A stretch of 64,000 nucleotides of DNA from Salinarimonas soli (GCF_008386575.1 NZ_VUOA01000005.1:176675-240674); one strand, 5' to 3'; shown: positions 44,396 through 57,331, counted from the first letter of the stretch. Notes: generated from the letters alone by a model not told the origin. Program-made: numbers and translations.

Positions 44396-45784
44396 TCAGG
44401 GAAACTGGAAGCGTGAGTTCCCGGCTGGCGGCCGCAGCGGCATGAGGGAGTCGGGGAGTTCCAGGGCAGCCGTGCTCTCGACGGCTTCGCGCGGAATTTC
44501 CGCCGCGACGGGCCGGTTCCGGTTGCGCCGCGCAGGCGCGGACCGGGCAGGAGCCGGCGCCTCGCGGACATCCTCCTCAGGCTCCGCGTCTTCAGCCGTC
44601 TGCTCGGGCTCCACCCGGCGCGCGGGCGTCTTCGGCACCGTCGGACGCTGGGGCAGGGCGGCCTGGCGCACCGCAGGACGCGCCGGACTGCGCTGGAGGG
44701 TCCGCGTCGGCGGACGCGGCGGGGGCATCACGGTGCCGATCTCCGGGAACGCCGGATCGAGGATGGCTGCCGTCTCCTTCGGAGCCGGTGACTCGGGCGC
44801 CAGGGCGGCCTCCGCCTTCGGCTCGGCCGGGCTAGGCGAGGGTACGAGGGCGCTTTCGCGCGCGGCGCGCATGGCATCGAGCTTCAAGGTCGCTTCCGAC
44901 AGCTCGCCCTGCTTCGCGGTCAGCTCGCCGCGTGTGATCGTCAGCTGGTCGGCGAGTGCCGCGACCTCCGACTTGCGGGATGCGACGGCTTCAGTAAGCG
45001 AGGCCACCTCGGTCTGAAGGGCGTCGCGCTGTGCCGTGGCGGTCTCGATCTCCGCTCCGATCCGGTCCCGGTTCGCCTGCAGCTCGGCCAAGCCAGACTC
45101 CAGCGCCGTGCGCTGACGGCCGAGGTCATCGACGCGGGCCGAGACGGTGGTGAGCTCGCCGTCGAGCGCTGCCTTGCGGCCTTGCGCCTCGCGCATCTGA
45201 TCCTCGGTCCGCGCGAGGTCGGCCGTCTTCGCCCGGACGAGCCCCTCGAGCCGGGTGAGCTCGGCCTGCCCCGCGGAGGTGTCAACGGGCGGGGCTGCCG
45301 GCACGGGGGCAGGCGCTGCCGCGGGCGTCGGCGCGGCGGCCCGCGTCATCTCCTTGCGGCGTGCCGTGAGGGCCTGCTCGGCGTTCGCCAGCTCGAAGCG
45401 CAGCGAATCGACACGCTGGCGCTCCTCCGCGGCCCGGGCCTCGATCTCGGTCAGGTTACGACGCTCGTTCTCGACCTGTGCCCGTACGACGGCCTGCTGC
45501 ATGCGCGCGTCGTCGCGGTCGGCGGCCACGCGCCGGAACTCCTGGCTGGCCTCGGCGATGCGGGCTTCGAGCTCGGCCGCCGTGCCGCTCGCCCGGCGCA
45601 GGTGCTCGAGCTCCGCCTTCAGGCTGCGCTGGGACGATTGGAGCCGTTGCGCGAGCTCGAATCCGCGTTGCTCGGTCTGCGAAGCCCGAACGAACACGGT
45701 GACGAAGCCGAGCCAGCCGATCGCGGCCGCAGCCGCAAGGCCGACGAGGGTCCAGGACCTCGTGCGCTCCTTGAAAACGCTCAT
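44396..45784 (-). CDS. Coiled-coil membrane-anchored protein of unknown function
   Basis: 462 residues. Residues 1-35 contain one membrane helix (LVGLAAAAAIGWLGFVTVFV) after a basic start. Residues about 40-310 are a long Glu/Ala/Arg/Leu heptad-like coiled coil with few Pro, interrupted at about 150-165 by an Ala/Pro hinge (TPAAAPAPVPAAPP). The last 150 residues are Pro/Arg/Glu-rich and disordered. No family is recognised. The layout suggests an inner-membrane structural or tethering protein facing the cytoplasm or periplasm. It ends 5 bases from the strong terminator. Confidence 0.65.
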   Translation of the reverse strand: MSVFKERTRSWTLVGLAAAAAIGWLGFVTVFVRASQTEQRGFELAQRLQSSQRSLKAELEHLRRASGTAAELEARIAEASQEFRRVAADRDDARMQQAVVRAQVENERRNLTEIEARAAEERQRVDSLRFELANAEQALTARRKEMTRAAAPTPAAAPAPVPAAPPVDTSAGQAELTRLEGLVRAKTADLARTEDQMREAQGRKAALDGELTTVSARVDDLGRQRTALESGLAELQANRDRIGAEIETATAQRDALQTEVASLTEAVASRKSEVAALADQLTITRGELTAKQGELSEATLKLDAMRAARESALVPSPSPAEPKAEAALAPESPAPKETAAILDPAFPEIGTVMPPPRPPTRTLQRSPARPAVRQAALPQRPTVPKTPARRVEPEQTAEDAEPEEDVREAPAPARSAPARRNRNRPVAAEIPREAVESTAALELPDSLMPLRPPAGNSRFQFP

Positions 45785-45903
45785 TTCAAATGGCTCCTGG
45801 GCGGGAAATTCAGTGGTGGGTCAGCAGGCGGGGGCGGGTGGCCCCGCGCATGCAGCGAGGCAGAAGGTCCAGCTATGGTTAACGCCCCAGGGTACCAAAC
45901 CGT

Positions 45904-47061
45904 TCACCGTAAAGCGACCACTGTTCCTCTCCCGTCTGTCCGGCAGGTGATCCGCGACTGCCGCACCTCATGCCCGCCTTGGCGTGCGTAGATGATCCGC
46001 ACCTCGATTGGCGCCGCGCTCAGGCCCCGCCGGTCCCGCTGCACCCGGCCCGCGCTCACCGCCTCGATCTCGACGACGCCGTGCGGCTCCGCCGCTTGGC
46101 GAATCGAGTTGCGGCAAGCCGCGATCATCCGAGGTGGAGCATCGCCCTGCCGGGCGAGCGCGTAGCTCACGTTCTCCAGATCACGCCGGGTGCCGAACAG
46201 AAGCCCATATCCCGGAACGGCCGCAGCGAAGCCGGCAAGCGGACCAAGCGGCAACAACGCATCCGGAAGCCGGTTTCCACCGCTGTCCGAGCCAAGGCTC
46301 GAGGTCACATCGGGTGAGGCCGTAGCTCCGACGGCCGACGCTCCGCGCCCCGCAGCGCCACCGGCAGCCGAGGAGCCGGTCGAGCCGCTCGCACCGGCGC
46401 TTCCCGATCCGGTGCTCCCGGATCCTGCTGCGGCGCCCGCACCGGACGATCCGCCACCCGAGGTGCTGCTGCCGGAGCCGTTGCCGGAGGCCCCCCCGCC
46501 TGCCGAGCCGCCGTTCGAGGAGCCCCCGCCCGAGCCCCCAGCCGACGAACCGCCGCTCGATTCGCTGCCCCCGGCTGATCCGCTACCCCCGGCCGAACCG
46601 CCGCCAGCGCCGCCCGCTCCGGAGGATCCCCCAGCCGAACCACCGCCAGCGCCGCCCGCTCCGGCGGATCCTCCGGCCGAACCACCGCTCGATCCCCCGC
46701 CGGATGAGCTCCCGCCCGAACCGCTGCCGCCGGAGCCTCCTCCGTGACCTCCACCTCCGCTTCCACCGTTGCCTCCACCATGCCCGCCGCCGTTACCACC
46801 TCCGTTCTCGCCGCCGTTACCGCCGCTGTTTCCTCCCCCGTTGCCTCCACCATTGCCACCGCCGTTACCGCCTCCTCCATCTCCGCCTCCGCCGCCATCC
46901 TTCGCGAGGTGCAAGAGGGGGCGGTCAGTCGCGGGCGCGTGCGGCTCGACGGGAGCCCAAAGCGAGGTCCGATCCGCTGGCTGCTTGGGGGGAGGCGGAT
47001 TCAGGCTGGTACCGGCCAGGAGAGCGGAGCCGGCCAACGCCGCGAGGAACGTATGCATCAT
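45904..47061 (-). CDS. Secreted Gly-rich protein with conserved C-terminal domain
   Basis: 385 residues. Signal peptide-like MMHTFLAALAGSALLAGTS, then a Pro-rich segment, then about 180 residues of low-complexity Gly/Ser/Asn repeats (GGNGGGNGGGN, then SAGGS-GAGGAGGG units), and finally about 100 ordinary residues (YGLLFGTRRDLENVSYALAR, MIAACRNSIRQAA, SRITCRTDGRG) with two Cys that could form a disulfide. The opposite strand has a long Pro-rich frame, rejected because only the minus strand gives a signal peptide and a folded end. Perhaps a cell-surface or adhesive protein. Confidence 0.62.
   Translation of the reverse strand: MMHTFLAALAGSALLAGTSLNPPPPKQPADRTSLWAPVEPHAPATDRPLLHLAKDGGGGGDGGGGNGGGNGGGNGGGNSGGNGGENGGGNGGGHGGGNGGSGGGGHGGGSGGSGSGGSSSGGGSSGGSAGGSAGAGGAGGGSAGGSSGAGGAGGGSAGGSGSAGGSESSGGSSAGGSGGGSSNGGSAGGGASGNGSGSSTSGGGSSGAGAAAGSGSTGSGSAGASGSTGSSAAGGAAGRGASAVGATASPDVTSSLGSDSGGNRLPDALLPLGPLAGFAAAVPGYGLLFGTRRDLENVSYALARQGDAPPRMIAACRNSIRQAAEPHGVVEIEAVSAGRVQRDRRGLSAAPIEVRIIYARQGGHEVRQSRITCRTDGRGTVVALR
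46592..46684. repeat. 42-bp tandem repeat inside the Gly-rich gene
   Basis: Two near-identical 42-base units start at 46592 and 46634, with a partial third from 46676 (each opens GCCGAACC and contains CCAGCGCCGCCCGCTCC). On the minus strand each unit encodes 14 residues of the form SAGGS-GAGGAGGG. Such repeats change copy number by slippage. Confidence 0.75.
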
Positions 47062-47528
47062 CGACTCTTCCCTTGGGCAGCATCCCTGTGCCGGATCGTG
47101 GAGGCCGGCCGGATCATTCGAATGGCATTGCGGCCCGAGAACCCCCGCGGACCGGGCGTGGGAAAGACGCGTCGAGACGCGCTAGCGAAAGATCGGGAAG
47201 TCTGGAGAAGTCTGGACCGCGAGCGAGCATGGCATGTCCGCCGAAACGGTCGACCGGTGCTGTGGGATAAAAGAACTCGTCACTTCAACGCCCCACGTGC
47301 GATCCGGTTCTCTCGATCGGCGCGGATGCGACAACGAGGGTAAGCTCAGGAATCGAGCTGTTCGCGCCGCCCGCCGCTCGATCCCGGGAGACTTTCCGCC
47401 CCGGCCCGCGTTGTTCAACGCATCCGGGCCGGGGTCCGGCCCCCTCCAGGACCGCCGATGTCGACCACGTCTCGCCCGAAGCGCACTCGGCCTGCGCCGT
47501 CCCATGCAAGCCAAAGCCGGCCCCGACC
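47062..47528. other. Intergenic region between divergent Gly-rich and SLC13 genes
   Basis: 467 bases. No RNA gene or convincing ORF was seen; frames are Arg-rich or broken. It must contain the promoters for both divergent genes, but no clear -35/-10 pair was found on inspection. Confidence 0.4.
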
Positions 47529-49316
47529 ATGACGCTGCCGCAGGCTTTCACATTCGCAATCGTCGCCGCCATGATGGGGCTCTTCGTTTGGGGGCGCTTG
47601 CGCTACGACGTGGTCGCGATGCTTGCACTCCTTGCCTCGGTCCTCACCGGGATCGTCCCGGCGAAGGAGGCGTTTTCCGGGTTCAGCGACGACGTGGTGA
47701 TCATCGTGGCGACGGCGCTTCTCGTCAGCGCGGCCGTCGCGCGCTCCGGTATCACGGAGCAGATCATGCGGCCCCTGGCCCCCTATCTGACCTCCACGCG
47801 GGCGCAGGTCTTCACCCTGTGCTTCGCCGTGATCCTGCTCTCGACCTTCATCAAGAACGTCGGCGCCCTCGCCATCCTGATGCCGGTGGCGTTCCAGCTC
47901 GCCAAGAGGTCGGGCACCTCGCCCTCGCAGCTCCTTATGCCGCTCGCGTTCGGGTCCCTCATCGGCGGCCTCATCACGCTCGTCGGAACGTCGCCGAACG
48001 TGATCGTGGCGCGGCTCCGCCAGGAGATCGTGGGCAAGCCGTTCGAGATGTTCGATTACGCCCCGGTCGGCCTGATCATCGCGGCCGCGGGTCTCATCTG
48101 CCTGACGATCACCTATCGTCTGTTGCCCACGGGCCAGCGCGGCGGCACGACCCTCGACGCGGCCATCAATATCGAGAACTACGTCGCCGAGCTTCGCGTG
48201 CCCGAGGGCTCCCCCGTAGTGGGCGAGCGCGCCAAGGACGTCGAAGCCTTGGGCGAGGGCGAGGCCAAGCTCACCACGGTCGTGCGCGAGCGCTTCCGGC
48301 GCTACACGCCGACGTCGGCTCTCCGCCTGCAGGCAGGCGACGTGCTCCTTATCGAGGGCGAGCCCGAGGCCCTCGAACGCATCGTTGCCCGAGGCGGCCT
48401 GGAGCTGTCGGGCCAGGGGAAGGATGCGGCGGCGGCGGAGGGTGACGCCGATACGGTCGGCGTCATCGAAGGCGTGGTGACGGGCGATTCCTCCCTGCTT
48501 GGCGTCACCCCCGCCGAAATGTCGCTTCGCCAGCGCCACGGCGTCCATCTCCTCGCGATCAGCCGCAGCGGCGAGCGGATCACGCAGCGCCTGCGCTCCG
48601 TGCGGTTCCACGCGGGCGACGTCGTCGTGCTGCAGGGGCGCTTCGAGGATCTGCCCGAGGCCCTGACCTCGCTCGGCATCCTGCCGCTCGCGGAACGGGA
48701 GCTGGGCCTCGGCCGGGGCCGCCGTCCGTGGCTGCCGGCCGCGATTCTCGTGATCACCATGGCGGTCGTGGCGTTCAAGGTCCTCCCGATCGCGATCGCG
48801 TTCTTCGCCGCATCGCTTGCCATGCTCATGACTCGGGCGCTCTCCCTGCGCGAGGGCTACGAATCCGTCGAGTGGCCGATCCTGATCCTGCTGGGCGCCC
48901 TGATCCCGGTCAGCGAGGCGGTGCGAACGACCGGCGCGACCGATCTGATCGCCGGCTGGCTCTCCGTCGCGGCCAACGCGCTTCCGCCCGTCGGGGCGCT
49001 CGCGCTCATCATGATCGCGGCGATGGCCGTTACGCCCTTCCTCAACAACGCGGCCACCGTCTTGATGATGGCGCCGATCGCGGCGAGCCTCGCCTCGAAG
49101 CTCGGCCTCAACCCGGATCCGTTCCTCATGGCGGTGGCGATCGGCGCGGCCTGCGACTTCCTCACGCCCTTCGGCCACCAGTGCAACACCCTCGTCATGG
49201 GTCCGGGCGGATATCGGTTCGGCGACTACTGGAAGCTCGGGCTGCCGCTCTCGATCCTGGTTGTCGTCGTCGGCGTGCCCGCGGTTGCGATGGTGTGGGG
49301 GCTGACGCCGCGTTGA
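47529..49316 (+). CDS. SLC13/DASS-family transporter with two TrkA-C domains
   Basis: 595 residues. About six helices lie before residue 205, then two RCK_C/TrkA-C-like cytoplasmic domains (about 215-295, VAELRVPEGSPVVGERAKDVEAL; and 315-395, VVTGDSSLLGVTPAEMSLRQRHG), then about six more helices. PLAFGSLIGGLITLVGTSPNVIV and the C-terminal ATVLMMAPIAASLA plus GAACDFLTPFGHQCNTLVMGPGGY are hallmarks of the Na+/sulfate/dicarboxylate class. The substrate may be sulfate, a dicarboxylate or another anion. It is followed 22 bases on by the CBS gene. Confidence 0.85.
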   Translation: MTLPQAFTFAIVAAMMGLFVWGRLRYDVVAMLALLASVLTGIVPAKEAFSGFSDDVVIIVATALLVSAAVARSGITEQIMRPLAPYLTSTRAQVFTLCFAVILLSTFIKNVGALAILMPVAFQLAKRSGTSPSQLLMPLAFGSLIGGLITLVGTSPNVIVARLRQEIVGKPFEMFDYAPVGLIIAAAGLICLTITYRLLPTGQRGGTTLDAAINIENYVAELRVPEGSPVVGERAKDVEALGEGEAKLTTVVRERFRRYTPTSALRLQAGDVLLIEGEPEALERIVARGGLELSGQGKDAAAAEGDADTVGVIEGVVTGDSSLLGVTPAEMSLRQRHGVHLLAISRSGERITQRLRSVRFHAGDVVVLQGRFEDLPEALTSLGILPLAERELGLGRGRRPWLPAAILVITMAVVAFKVLPIAIAFFAASLAMLMTRALSLREGYESVEWPILILLGALIPVSEAVRTTGATDLIAGWLSVAANALPPVGALALIMIAAMAVTPFLNNAATVLMMAPIAASLASKLGLNPDPFLMAVAIGAACDFLTPFGHQCNTLVMGPGGYRFGDYWKLGLPLSILVVVVGVPAVAMVWGLTPR

Positions 49317-49338
49317 AGGTCGCAGGGGAGATCGCGAG

Positions 49339-49782
49339 ATGGGCATGAAGGTCGAGGACGTGATGACCCGGCATGTGGAGTTCATCCAGCCGGAGGCGAC
49401 GGCTCAGGACGCGGCCGCCCTGATGGGAGAGCTCGACGTCAGCGCGCTTCCGCTGGGCTCGCCCGAGGCCCTGCGCGGCGTCATCACCGATCGCGACCTG
49501 CTCTACCGTGTGGTCGCGGAGGGCAAGGACCCCCGTGCCACGCGCGTCGGGGACGTAGCCACCCGCCTCGTCTTCACGTGCCATGCGGACGACACCCTCA
49601 CCGTCGCCATGGACCTGATGGCGTCGCACAACATCCGAAGGCTGCCCGTCGTCGAGGGCGAGCGCGTGGTCGGGTGGCTGACGCTGTCCGACGTCTCGCG
49701 ACGTCTCCTTGTCGACACCGGCGTCGTCCAGTCCGGGCTGAGGGACCTCAGCGAGAGCCTTGGCGAGGGAGCGAGCGTCTGA
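49339..49782 (+). CDS. CBS-pair protein
   Basis: 147 residues with two CBS domains: VEDVMTRHVEFIQPEATAQDAA-like first repeat (about 5-55, ending VITDRDL) and VGDVATRLVFTCHADDTLTVAMDLM-like second (about 72-125). CBS pairs bind adenine nucleotides or SAM and regulate partners. It is co-directional with the SLC13 transporter gene and could sense energy status for it; this link is inference from the 22-base gap. Confidence 0.88.
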   Translation: MGMKVEDVMTRHVEFIQPEATAQDAAALMGELDVSALPLGSPEALRGVITDRDLLYRVVAEGKDPRATRVGDVATRLVFTCHADDTLTVAMDLMASHNIRRLPVVEGERVVGWLTLSDVSRRLLVDTGVVQSGLRDLSESLGEGASV

Positions 49783-49804
49783 CCCAACGGGATATCGTGC
49801 CGCG

Positions 49805-50416
49805 TCAGCGGTAGCGCTGCTCCAGGCTTTTCGCGAGCTCGTCGGAGAGCTGCAGGCGCGCCGCAAGATAGCGAAGATAGTGCCGGTTCACCGGCTGCCG
49901 ACGGTCCACGGCCATGAGGGAAGCTGCATAGACCAACGCGGCGGTCTGCACGTCGCGAACCTCGGACAAAATCGCGTTGAGGGGCCTCGGCTCCTCGATC
50001 GCGCCGGCGAGGAAGGCCCGCTCGTCCTCGCTCGGGTCCACGAGGCTCAAGGTGCCCTCGATCCTGTCGCGCTCCTGCCGGTCCATCGCGCCGTCGGCCT
50101 GCGCGGCGGCGACCATAGCGTGGACGAGGAGCGTCGCCTGGCCTGGATCGAGGCGGCGCAGGTCGAGCGCGAAGGGAAAGAGCAGCTGATAACGGTTGCG
50201 CAGCCATGAGAGGAGGACCTTCTCCCCCAGGATCGCAAGGATCCCCGGGTCGCCTCCGCCCTCCGTCGTCTCCTCCGGCTCGACCCGCTCGCTCGCCGGA
50301 GGAACCAGGGCGACGACACCCGGGGCGCTCCCGTCCGTGGCCTCGGGCTTCTCGGCCGTGTTCCGGCCGAGCGCGGTGCGAACGAGCTGGGTGATGAGGT
50401 CGGGCGCGGGCGCCAT
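49805..50416 (-). CDS. TerB-like / DUF533 protein
   Basis: 203 residues. A disordered N-terminus of about 60 residues precedes a helical domain (LVHAMVAAAQADGAMDRQERDRI, then SEDERAFLAGAI and LVYAASLMAVDRRQPVNRHYLRYLA) that matches the DUF533/TerB pattern with acidic residues AxADGxMD. Its ATG shares one base with the stop of the response-regulator gene, so it is translationally coupled to that two-component unit. TerB-type proteins are linked to metal and stress response at the membrane. Function here is not known. Confidence 0.78.
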   Translation of the reverse strand: MAPAPDLITQLVRTALGRNTAEKPEATDGSAPGVVALVPPASERVEPEETTEGGGDPGILAILGEKVLLSWLRNRYQLLFPFALDLRRLDPGQATLLVHAMVAAAQADGAMDRQERDRIEGTLSLVDPSEDERAFLAGAIEEPRPLNAILSEVRDVQTAALVYAASLMAVDRRQPVNRHYLRYLAARLQLSDELAKSLEQRYR

Positions 50417-50802
50417 CAGGGGGCCGCCGCCTGGGATCCGAGCGCCGCATCAATCTGCGACAGAAGCCGCGAGAAGTCGACGGGCTTCGCGTGGTAGTCG
50501 TCGCAACCGGCGCCGAGCGCCTTATCGCGGTCCCCCGCCATGGCGTGGGCCGTCAGGGCGATGATCGGGATCGCCGCGGTGGCGGGCTCGGCCTTCAAGG
50601 TCTTTGCGGCCGTCCATCCGTCCATCACGGGCAGGTTCATGTCGAGGAGGACGAGGTCCGGGCGCTCGGCGCGGGTCTTGTCCACCGCCTGCTGACCGTC
50701 ATGGGCGAGGATCACGTCGAACCCACGCCGCTTCAGCCGCCGCGAGAGGAAGTCCCAGATCTCCTCGTGGTCCTCGACCAACAGAATCTTCGCCATGCTC
50801 AT
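50416..50802 (-). CDS. Single-domain response regulator (kinase partner)
   Basis: 128 residues. A REC domain with VEDHEE (acidic pocket), phospho-acceptor Asp in [14 protein letters not shown], Thr in IIALTAHAM and Lys in [21 protein letters not shown] precedes the ATG, and the start overlaps the stop of the large hybrid kinase by 4 bases, so it is its likely phosphate target. No DNA-binding output domain is present. Confidence 0.9.
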   Translation of the reverse strand: MSMAKILLVEDHEEIWDFLSRRLKRRGFDVILAHDGQQAVDKTRAERPDLVLLDMNLPVMDGWTAAKTLKAEPATAAIPIIALTAHAMAGDRDKALGAGCDDYHAKPVDFSRLLSQIDAALGSQAAAP

Positions 50803-53800
50803 CCTCTCTCCTGCGGCCTGCGCGGCCGCTGCGGCGCCGCCGCGATGCGTCTGAGCTCGGCCACGAGCTCGTCTTCCGATCCGCTCTCGCCGGTCTGCAC
50901 GATCTGGCGCACCTCGCCCTCCAGGCGTGCGCGCTGGTCCTCGCTCGTCTCGCCCGCCGAGACGGCGATGACGGGGATACCGGCCCAGTCCGGGTTCTTG
51001 CGCAGACGGCGCATCAGCCCGATCCCGCCGCTGCCTGGCATCTCGACGTCGGCGAGGACGAGGTCAGGCGGATCGCCCTCCATGATCCCGAGCGCCGCGT
51101 CCGCGCTCGCCGCCTCGTCCACGATCCAGCCCTCGCGCACGAGGATCTCCCGCAGGTCCGCCCGGGTGCTCTCGTCGCGGGCGATCATGAGCGCGCGACC
51201 GGGCGCCGATTCCCGACCGAAGCGGTCCAGGGCCGCCTTCAGACGGGGCCACTCCACCGGCTTCGTGAGGTAGTCCGAGGCGCCGAGCGAGAAGCCGAGC
51301 GCCTTCTCCCGCACCATCGTGATCATGATCACGGGCGTATCGGCGAGGTCAGGATCGGCCTTGAGCGCCGACAGCACGGACCATCCGTCCATCCGCGGCA
51401 TCATCACGTCGAGGAGAATGGCGCAGGGCTCGAGGGCGCGCGCGAGGCGAAGCCCGGCATCTCCGTCGTTCGCGGTCTGGACCGCGAAGCCCTCGCGGGT
51501 GAGAAACCGCGAGACGAGGTCGCGCTGATGCGCGTCATCGTCGATCACAAGAACTAGGCGCCGGTCGTCGGCTGCCCGGCTCTCCGGGTCCGGGGCGGTC
51601 TCGTGCAGGTCGGGAGCATGAGGCGGGCTGGAGGCCGACGCCGGAACCTGAGCCGGCAGGCGGACCGTGAAGGTGGTGCCCCGCCCGGCCTCGCTCTCGA
51701 CCGAGATGTCGCCGCCGAGCATCACGGCGAAAGCCTTCGTGATCGAGAGGCCGAGCCCCGTCCCGCCGAAGCGGCGCGTGGTCGAGGCGTCGGCCTGGCT
51801 GAAGCGCTGGAAGAGCTTCGCCATCTCCTCGGGCGTCATCCCGATCCCGGTGTCGGCGACACGAAACTCCAGCCAGTCCTCGCCCTCGATGTCGAGGCGC
51901 TGGGCCGAGAGCGTGATGCGGCCCTGTTCCGTGAACTTGGCGGCGTTGCTCAGGAGATTGAGCAAGCACTGGCGGACCTTCACGAGGTCCGAGCGCATAA
52001 CGCCCAGGGCCGCGCCGCTCTCCACGACGAGCGCGTTCCCGTTCTTCTCGACGAGGGCCTGCACCGTCTCGGCGATCTCCGTGACGACGGGTTCGACCGC
52101 GAAGTCTTCCGGATGGACCTCCATCCGCCCGGCCTCAATCTTGGAGATGTCGAGGACGTCGTTGATGAGCGTCAGCAGGTGGCGGGCATTGCTGTTGATC
52201 TTGCGCAGGTCGTCGAGGAACTCGCCGGCGCCGACATCCTCGGCCTCCTCCTCGATCATCTCGCAATAGCCGATCACCGCGCTCAACGGCGTGCGCAGCT
52301 CGTGGCTCATGTTGGCGATGAACTGGCTCTTGGCGCGGTTCGCCTCCTCGGCCGCTTCCTTGGCTGCGGCAAGCTCCTCCTCGAAGCGCTTGCGTTCGGT
52401 GATGTCCTGCATGGCTCCGATCATGCGCAGGACGCGCCCGCCGCGGTCGCGGTGCACGAAAGCGCGGTCGAGGACGTTGGCATAGGCGCCATCGGCTTCC
52501 AGGAAGCGGTACTCGCCCGTCCAATGCGTCTCGCCGCTGCCGAGCACGGCGCGGATGGCACCCACCACCGCGTCTCGGTCGTCAGGGTGCAGGCGCGACT
52601 GCCACCAGGACCAGCTCGGCTCGATCTCGCTCTCCGCGTAGCCGAACAGGGTATGGACGGCCTCGTTCCAGCGGATGTGATCCGTGGTGAGGTCCCAATC
52701 CCAGATGGCGTCGTTGGTGGCGCGGGCCGCGAGCCGGTAGCGCTCCTCCGTCTCGCGCAGGGCCTCCTCGGATTCCTTGCGGCTCGTGATGTCCGTGTGG
52801 ACCCCGACCCACTCGCGCACGCTTCCGTCGGCGCGCAGGAGCGGCACGGCGCGCACGAGCATGTGCCGAAACTCGCCGTCATGCCGGCGCACGCGGTGCT
52901 CCACCTTGTAGATGGCGCGGCTCGCCACCGCCTCCCGCCAGGCCTCGTCCGTCGCGGCTCGATCGTCGAGGTGCACCGCGTCGAGCCAGCCCCAGCCCCG
53001 GAGCGCGTCGGCGCTCTGGCCGGTGAAGGCGCTCCAGCTCGGCTGCGGCTCGCGGAACTGGCCCGAGCCTACGGCGATCCAGACGATCGCCGCCGTCGCC
53101 TCGACGACGGAGCGGAAGCGCTCCTCGCTGTGCCGAACCTGAGCGTCCGCTTGCCTCCGGTCGGTGACGTCCCACGTCACGCCCACCATGGTGGCGCCAC
53201 CCGTCGGACGCGCCGTGACGATGCCTCGGGCGACAGCCCACCGGATGTCGCCGTCGGGCAGGACCAGGCGGAACTCCACGTCGTACTCGCCGAGATCGCG
53301 GCGTGCCGTCCCGACCACTTCGTCGACGCGTGGCATGTCTTCCGGATGGATGCGGGCGAAGAAGTCGGCGATCGCGATCGGTCCCTCGGCCTCCAGCGCG
53401 AACATCTCCCGCAGACGGGCGTCCGCTGCGACGCGGTCGCCGTCGAAGTCCCAGGACCAGGTGCCGATGCGCCCGCTCCGCAGGGCGAGTTGCAGGCGCC
53501 GCTCGGCTTCGCTCGCCCGCGCCTCGGCCTCGAGCTGCTCGGTCACGTCGGTGTTGGTGCCGAACCAGCGCACGATCGTGCCGGCGGCGTTACGGATCGG
53601 CAGGGCGCGCGAGAGAAACCAGCGATACCGGCCGTCGCTGCCACGCAGCGGGAAGGTATCCTCCCAGGGCTCGCCGGCCTCGAGCGCCGCGAGGAACCTC
53701 TCCGCCGTCTGCTCGACGCGATCGGGGTGATGGACCGAGCGCCAGCCGAAGCCCTGCACGTCCTCGGGCGTGGTGCCCGTGAACTCGTACCAGCGCCGGT

Positions 53801-54842
53801 TGAACCAGTAGATCGAGCCGTCGAGGTTCGCCATCCAGGCAAGCTGCGGGATGGAGTTCGCAAGCGTCTTGAACTGCTCCTCGCTCGACTTGAGCCGCTC
53901 CTCCGCCTGCTTGCGACGGGTGATGTCCCGCGCGACCTTGAGGTACCCCCGCAGGTGCCCGGCGCCGTCCCGCAAGGGGCGGACTGAGCCCTCGGCGAAG
54001 AATAGCGAGCCGTCCTGGCGCTGGTGCCAGCGCTCGTCGACCGCATAGCCGCTGTCCCGCGCCGTCCGCATCTCCTCCTCGGGCACGCCGGCCTTCAAGT
54101 CCTCGGGCGTGTAGAGCACGGCGGCGTCCAACCCGACGATCTCGTCGGCGCTCCAGTGGAACAGAGCCTCCGCGCCGGGCGGCCAGGTCGTCACGCGGTT
54201 CGCGGGATCGGTTGTGAAGATGGCGTGGTCCTGGATCGCTTCCAGAACCGCGCTCTGGAGCTCGTCGCGCTCGCGCAAAGCGGCCTCGGCCCTCGTCCGG
54301 TCGATGGCCGCGCCGAGGAGGTGCGCGAAACCTTGGAGGAACGCGACGTCCGCCTGGTCGAACCGCCCCTCGTCGCGTGTATCGGCTTCGAGGACGCCGA
54401 ACGCCTCCCCGTCGCCCCGGATCACCACGTTGATCGCCCGCCGGACGCCGTGCTCCTGGAGGAGATGGGGCGTGCGAAAGCGCGTCTCGTGGCCCAAATG
54501 GTTGGAGATCACCGGCTCGCCCGTCTTCAGCGCGAACCCCGCCGGGGAGGCGAGGTCGGCCCCTACCCGCGCGACGCCGACGACCCCGGCGCGCCAGCCG
54601 ACCCCGGCACGCACGAGCAGGTACTCGTCCCCGGGAAGGCGCTCCAGCGCCTTGCACATCTCGGCCCGCAAGCCTTCGGCGCACAGCTCGGACGCGGTCT
54701 GGAGGAGCGCGCCGACATCGGTGCTCTTCAGGGCCTGCGCGCCGAACCGGGCCAGAAGGGCATGCTGGCGCTCGCGGTAGGCAAGCTCGCCGGCAAGCCG
54801 CTCGTCGGCCGGGGCAGGGGAGGGGGCTGGGAGCGGGCTCAT
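50799..54842 (-). CDS. GAF/multi-PAS hybrid histidine kinase with two REC domains
   Basis: 1347 residues. Order: GAF domain (about 30-190), five PAS units separated by ITRRKQ-, VTEQL-, VTDRRQ-, ITSRKE- and ITERKR-type linkers (about 200-835), HisKA with [19 protein letters not shown], HATPase with [15 protein letters not shown] and GTGLGLSI, then REC1 ([29 protein letters not shown]) and REC2. REC2 keeps Asp in [10 protein letters not shown] but has QTGESG where the conserved Lys is expected and a weak acidic pocket (IARDES). No membrane helix is apparent, so it is a cytoplasmic sensor of several inputs. Confidence 0.88.
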   Translation of the reverse strand: MSPLPAPSPAPADERLAGELAYRERQHALLARFGAQALKSTDVGALLQTASELCAEGLRAEMCKALERLPGDEYLLVRAGVGWRAGVVGVARVGADLASPAGFALKTGEPVISNHLGHETRFRTPHLLQEHGVRRAINVVIRGDGEAFGVLEADTRDEGRFDQADVAFLQGFAHLLGAAIDRTRAEAALRERDELQSAVLEAIQDHAIFTTDPANRVTTWPPGAEALFHWSADEIVGLDAAVLYTPEDLKAGVPEEEMRTARDSGYAVDERWHQRQDGSLFFAEGSVRPLRDGAGHLRGYLKVARDITRRKQAEERLKSSEEQFKTLANSIPQLAWMANLDGSIYWFNRRWYEFTGTTPEDVQGFGWRSVHHPDRVEQTAERFLAALEAGEPWEDTFPLRGSDGRYRWFLSRALPIRNAAGTIVRWFGTNTDVTEQLEAEARASEAERRLQLALRSGRIGTWSWDFDGDRVAADARLREMFALEAEGPIAIADFFARIHPEDMPRVDEVVGTARRDLGEYDVEFRLVLPDGDIRWAVARGIVTARPTGGATMVGVTWDVTDRRQADAQVRHSEERFRSVVEATAAIVWIAVGSGQFREPQPSWSAFTGQSADALRGWGWLDAVHLDDRAATDEAWREAVASRAIYKVEHRVRRHDGEFRHMLVRAVPLLRADGSVREWVGVHTDITSRKESEEALRETEERYRLAARATNDAIWDWDLTTDHIRWNEAVHTLFGYAESEIEPSWSWWQSRLHPDDRDAVVGAIRAVLGSGETHWTGEYRFLEADGAYANVLDRAFVHRDRGGRVLRMIGAMQDITERKRFEEELAAAKEAAEEANRAKSQFIANMSHELRTPLSAVIGYCEMIEEEAEDVGAGEFLDDLRKINSNARHLLTLINDVLDISKIEAGRMEVHPEDFAVEPVVTEIAETVQALVEKNGNALVVESGAALGVMRSDLVKVRQCLLNLLSNAAKFTEQGRITLSAQRLDIEGEDWLEFRVADTGIGMTPEEMAKLFQRFSQADASTTRRFGGTGLGLSITKAFAVMLGGDISVESEAGRGTTFTVRLPAQVPASASSPPHAPDLHETAPDPESRAADDRRLVLVIDDDAHQRDLVSRFLTREGFAVQTANDGDAGLRLARALEPCAILLDVMMPRMDGWSVLSALKADPDLADTPVIMITMVREKALGFSLGASDYLTKPVEWPRLKAALDRFGRESAPGRALMIARDESTRADLREILVREGWIVDEAASADAALGIMEGDPPDLVLADVEMPGSGGIGLMRRLRKNPDWAGIPVIAVSAGETSEDQRARLEGEVRQIVQTGESGSEDELVAELRRIAAAPQRPRRPQERG

Positions 54843-54936
54843 GCGGGGCAGGGCGCCTCCTCCTGGAGCGTGGACGATCGTACGAGAACGCGGGAGCGCC
54901 CTCGTTCGATCCCCACTTGGCCGCCGGGTCGCGGCC

Positions 54937-57225
<2,289 letters not shown>

Positions 57226-57331
57226 CGGGCACCGGAACGGAGGGGGAGATCCGGTTCTTCCAACGCACGAAGGGCGGCGAAGGCTCCGCTCTATCGAAGC
57301 TCAACGCACAGCTTTCCGCGAGGCGGTCGGG

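Noticed and set aside
46592-46684. Tandem repeat considered as a CRISPR array
   Set aside because: Units abut without spacers and keep the reading frame of the Gly-rich protein.
46190-46747. Long plus-strand Pro-rich ORF opposite the Gly-rich gene
   Set aside because: It is the complement of Gly codons; it lacks signal peptide, folded domain and ribosome site. The minus-strand frame has all three.
47182-47514. Minus-strand 110-codon ORF in the 47-kb intergenic region
   Set aside because: Arg/Pro-rich, no ribosome site, no recognisable domain.
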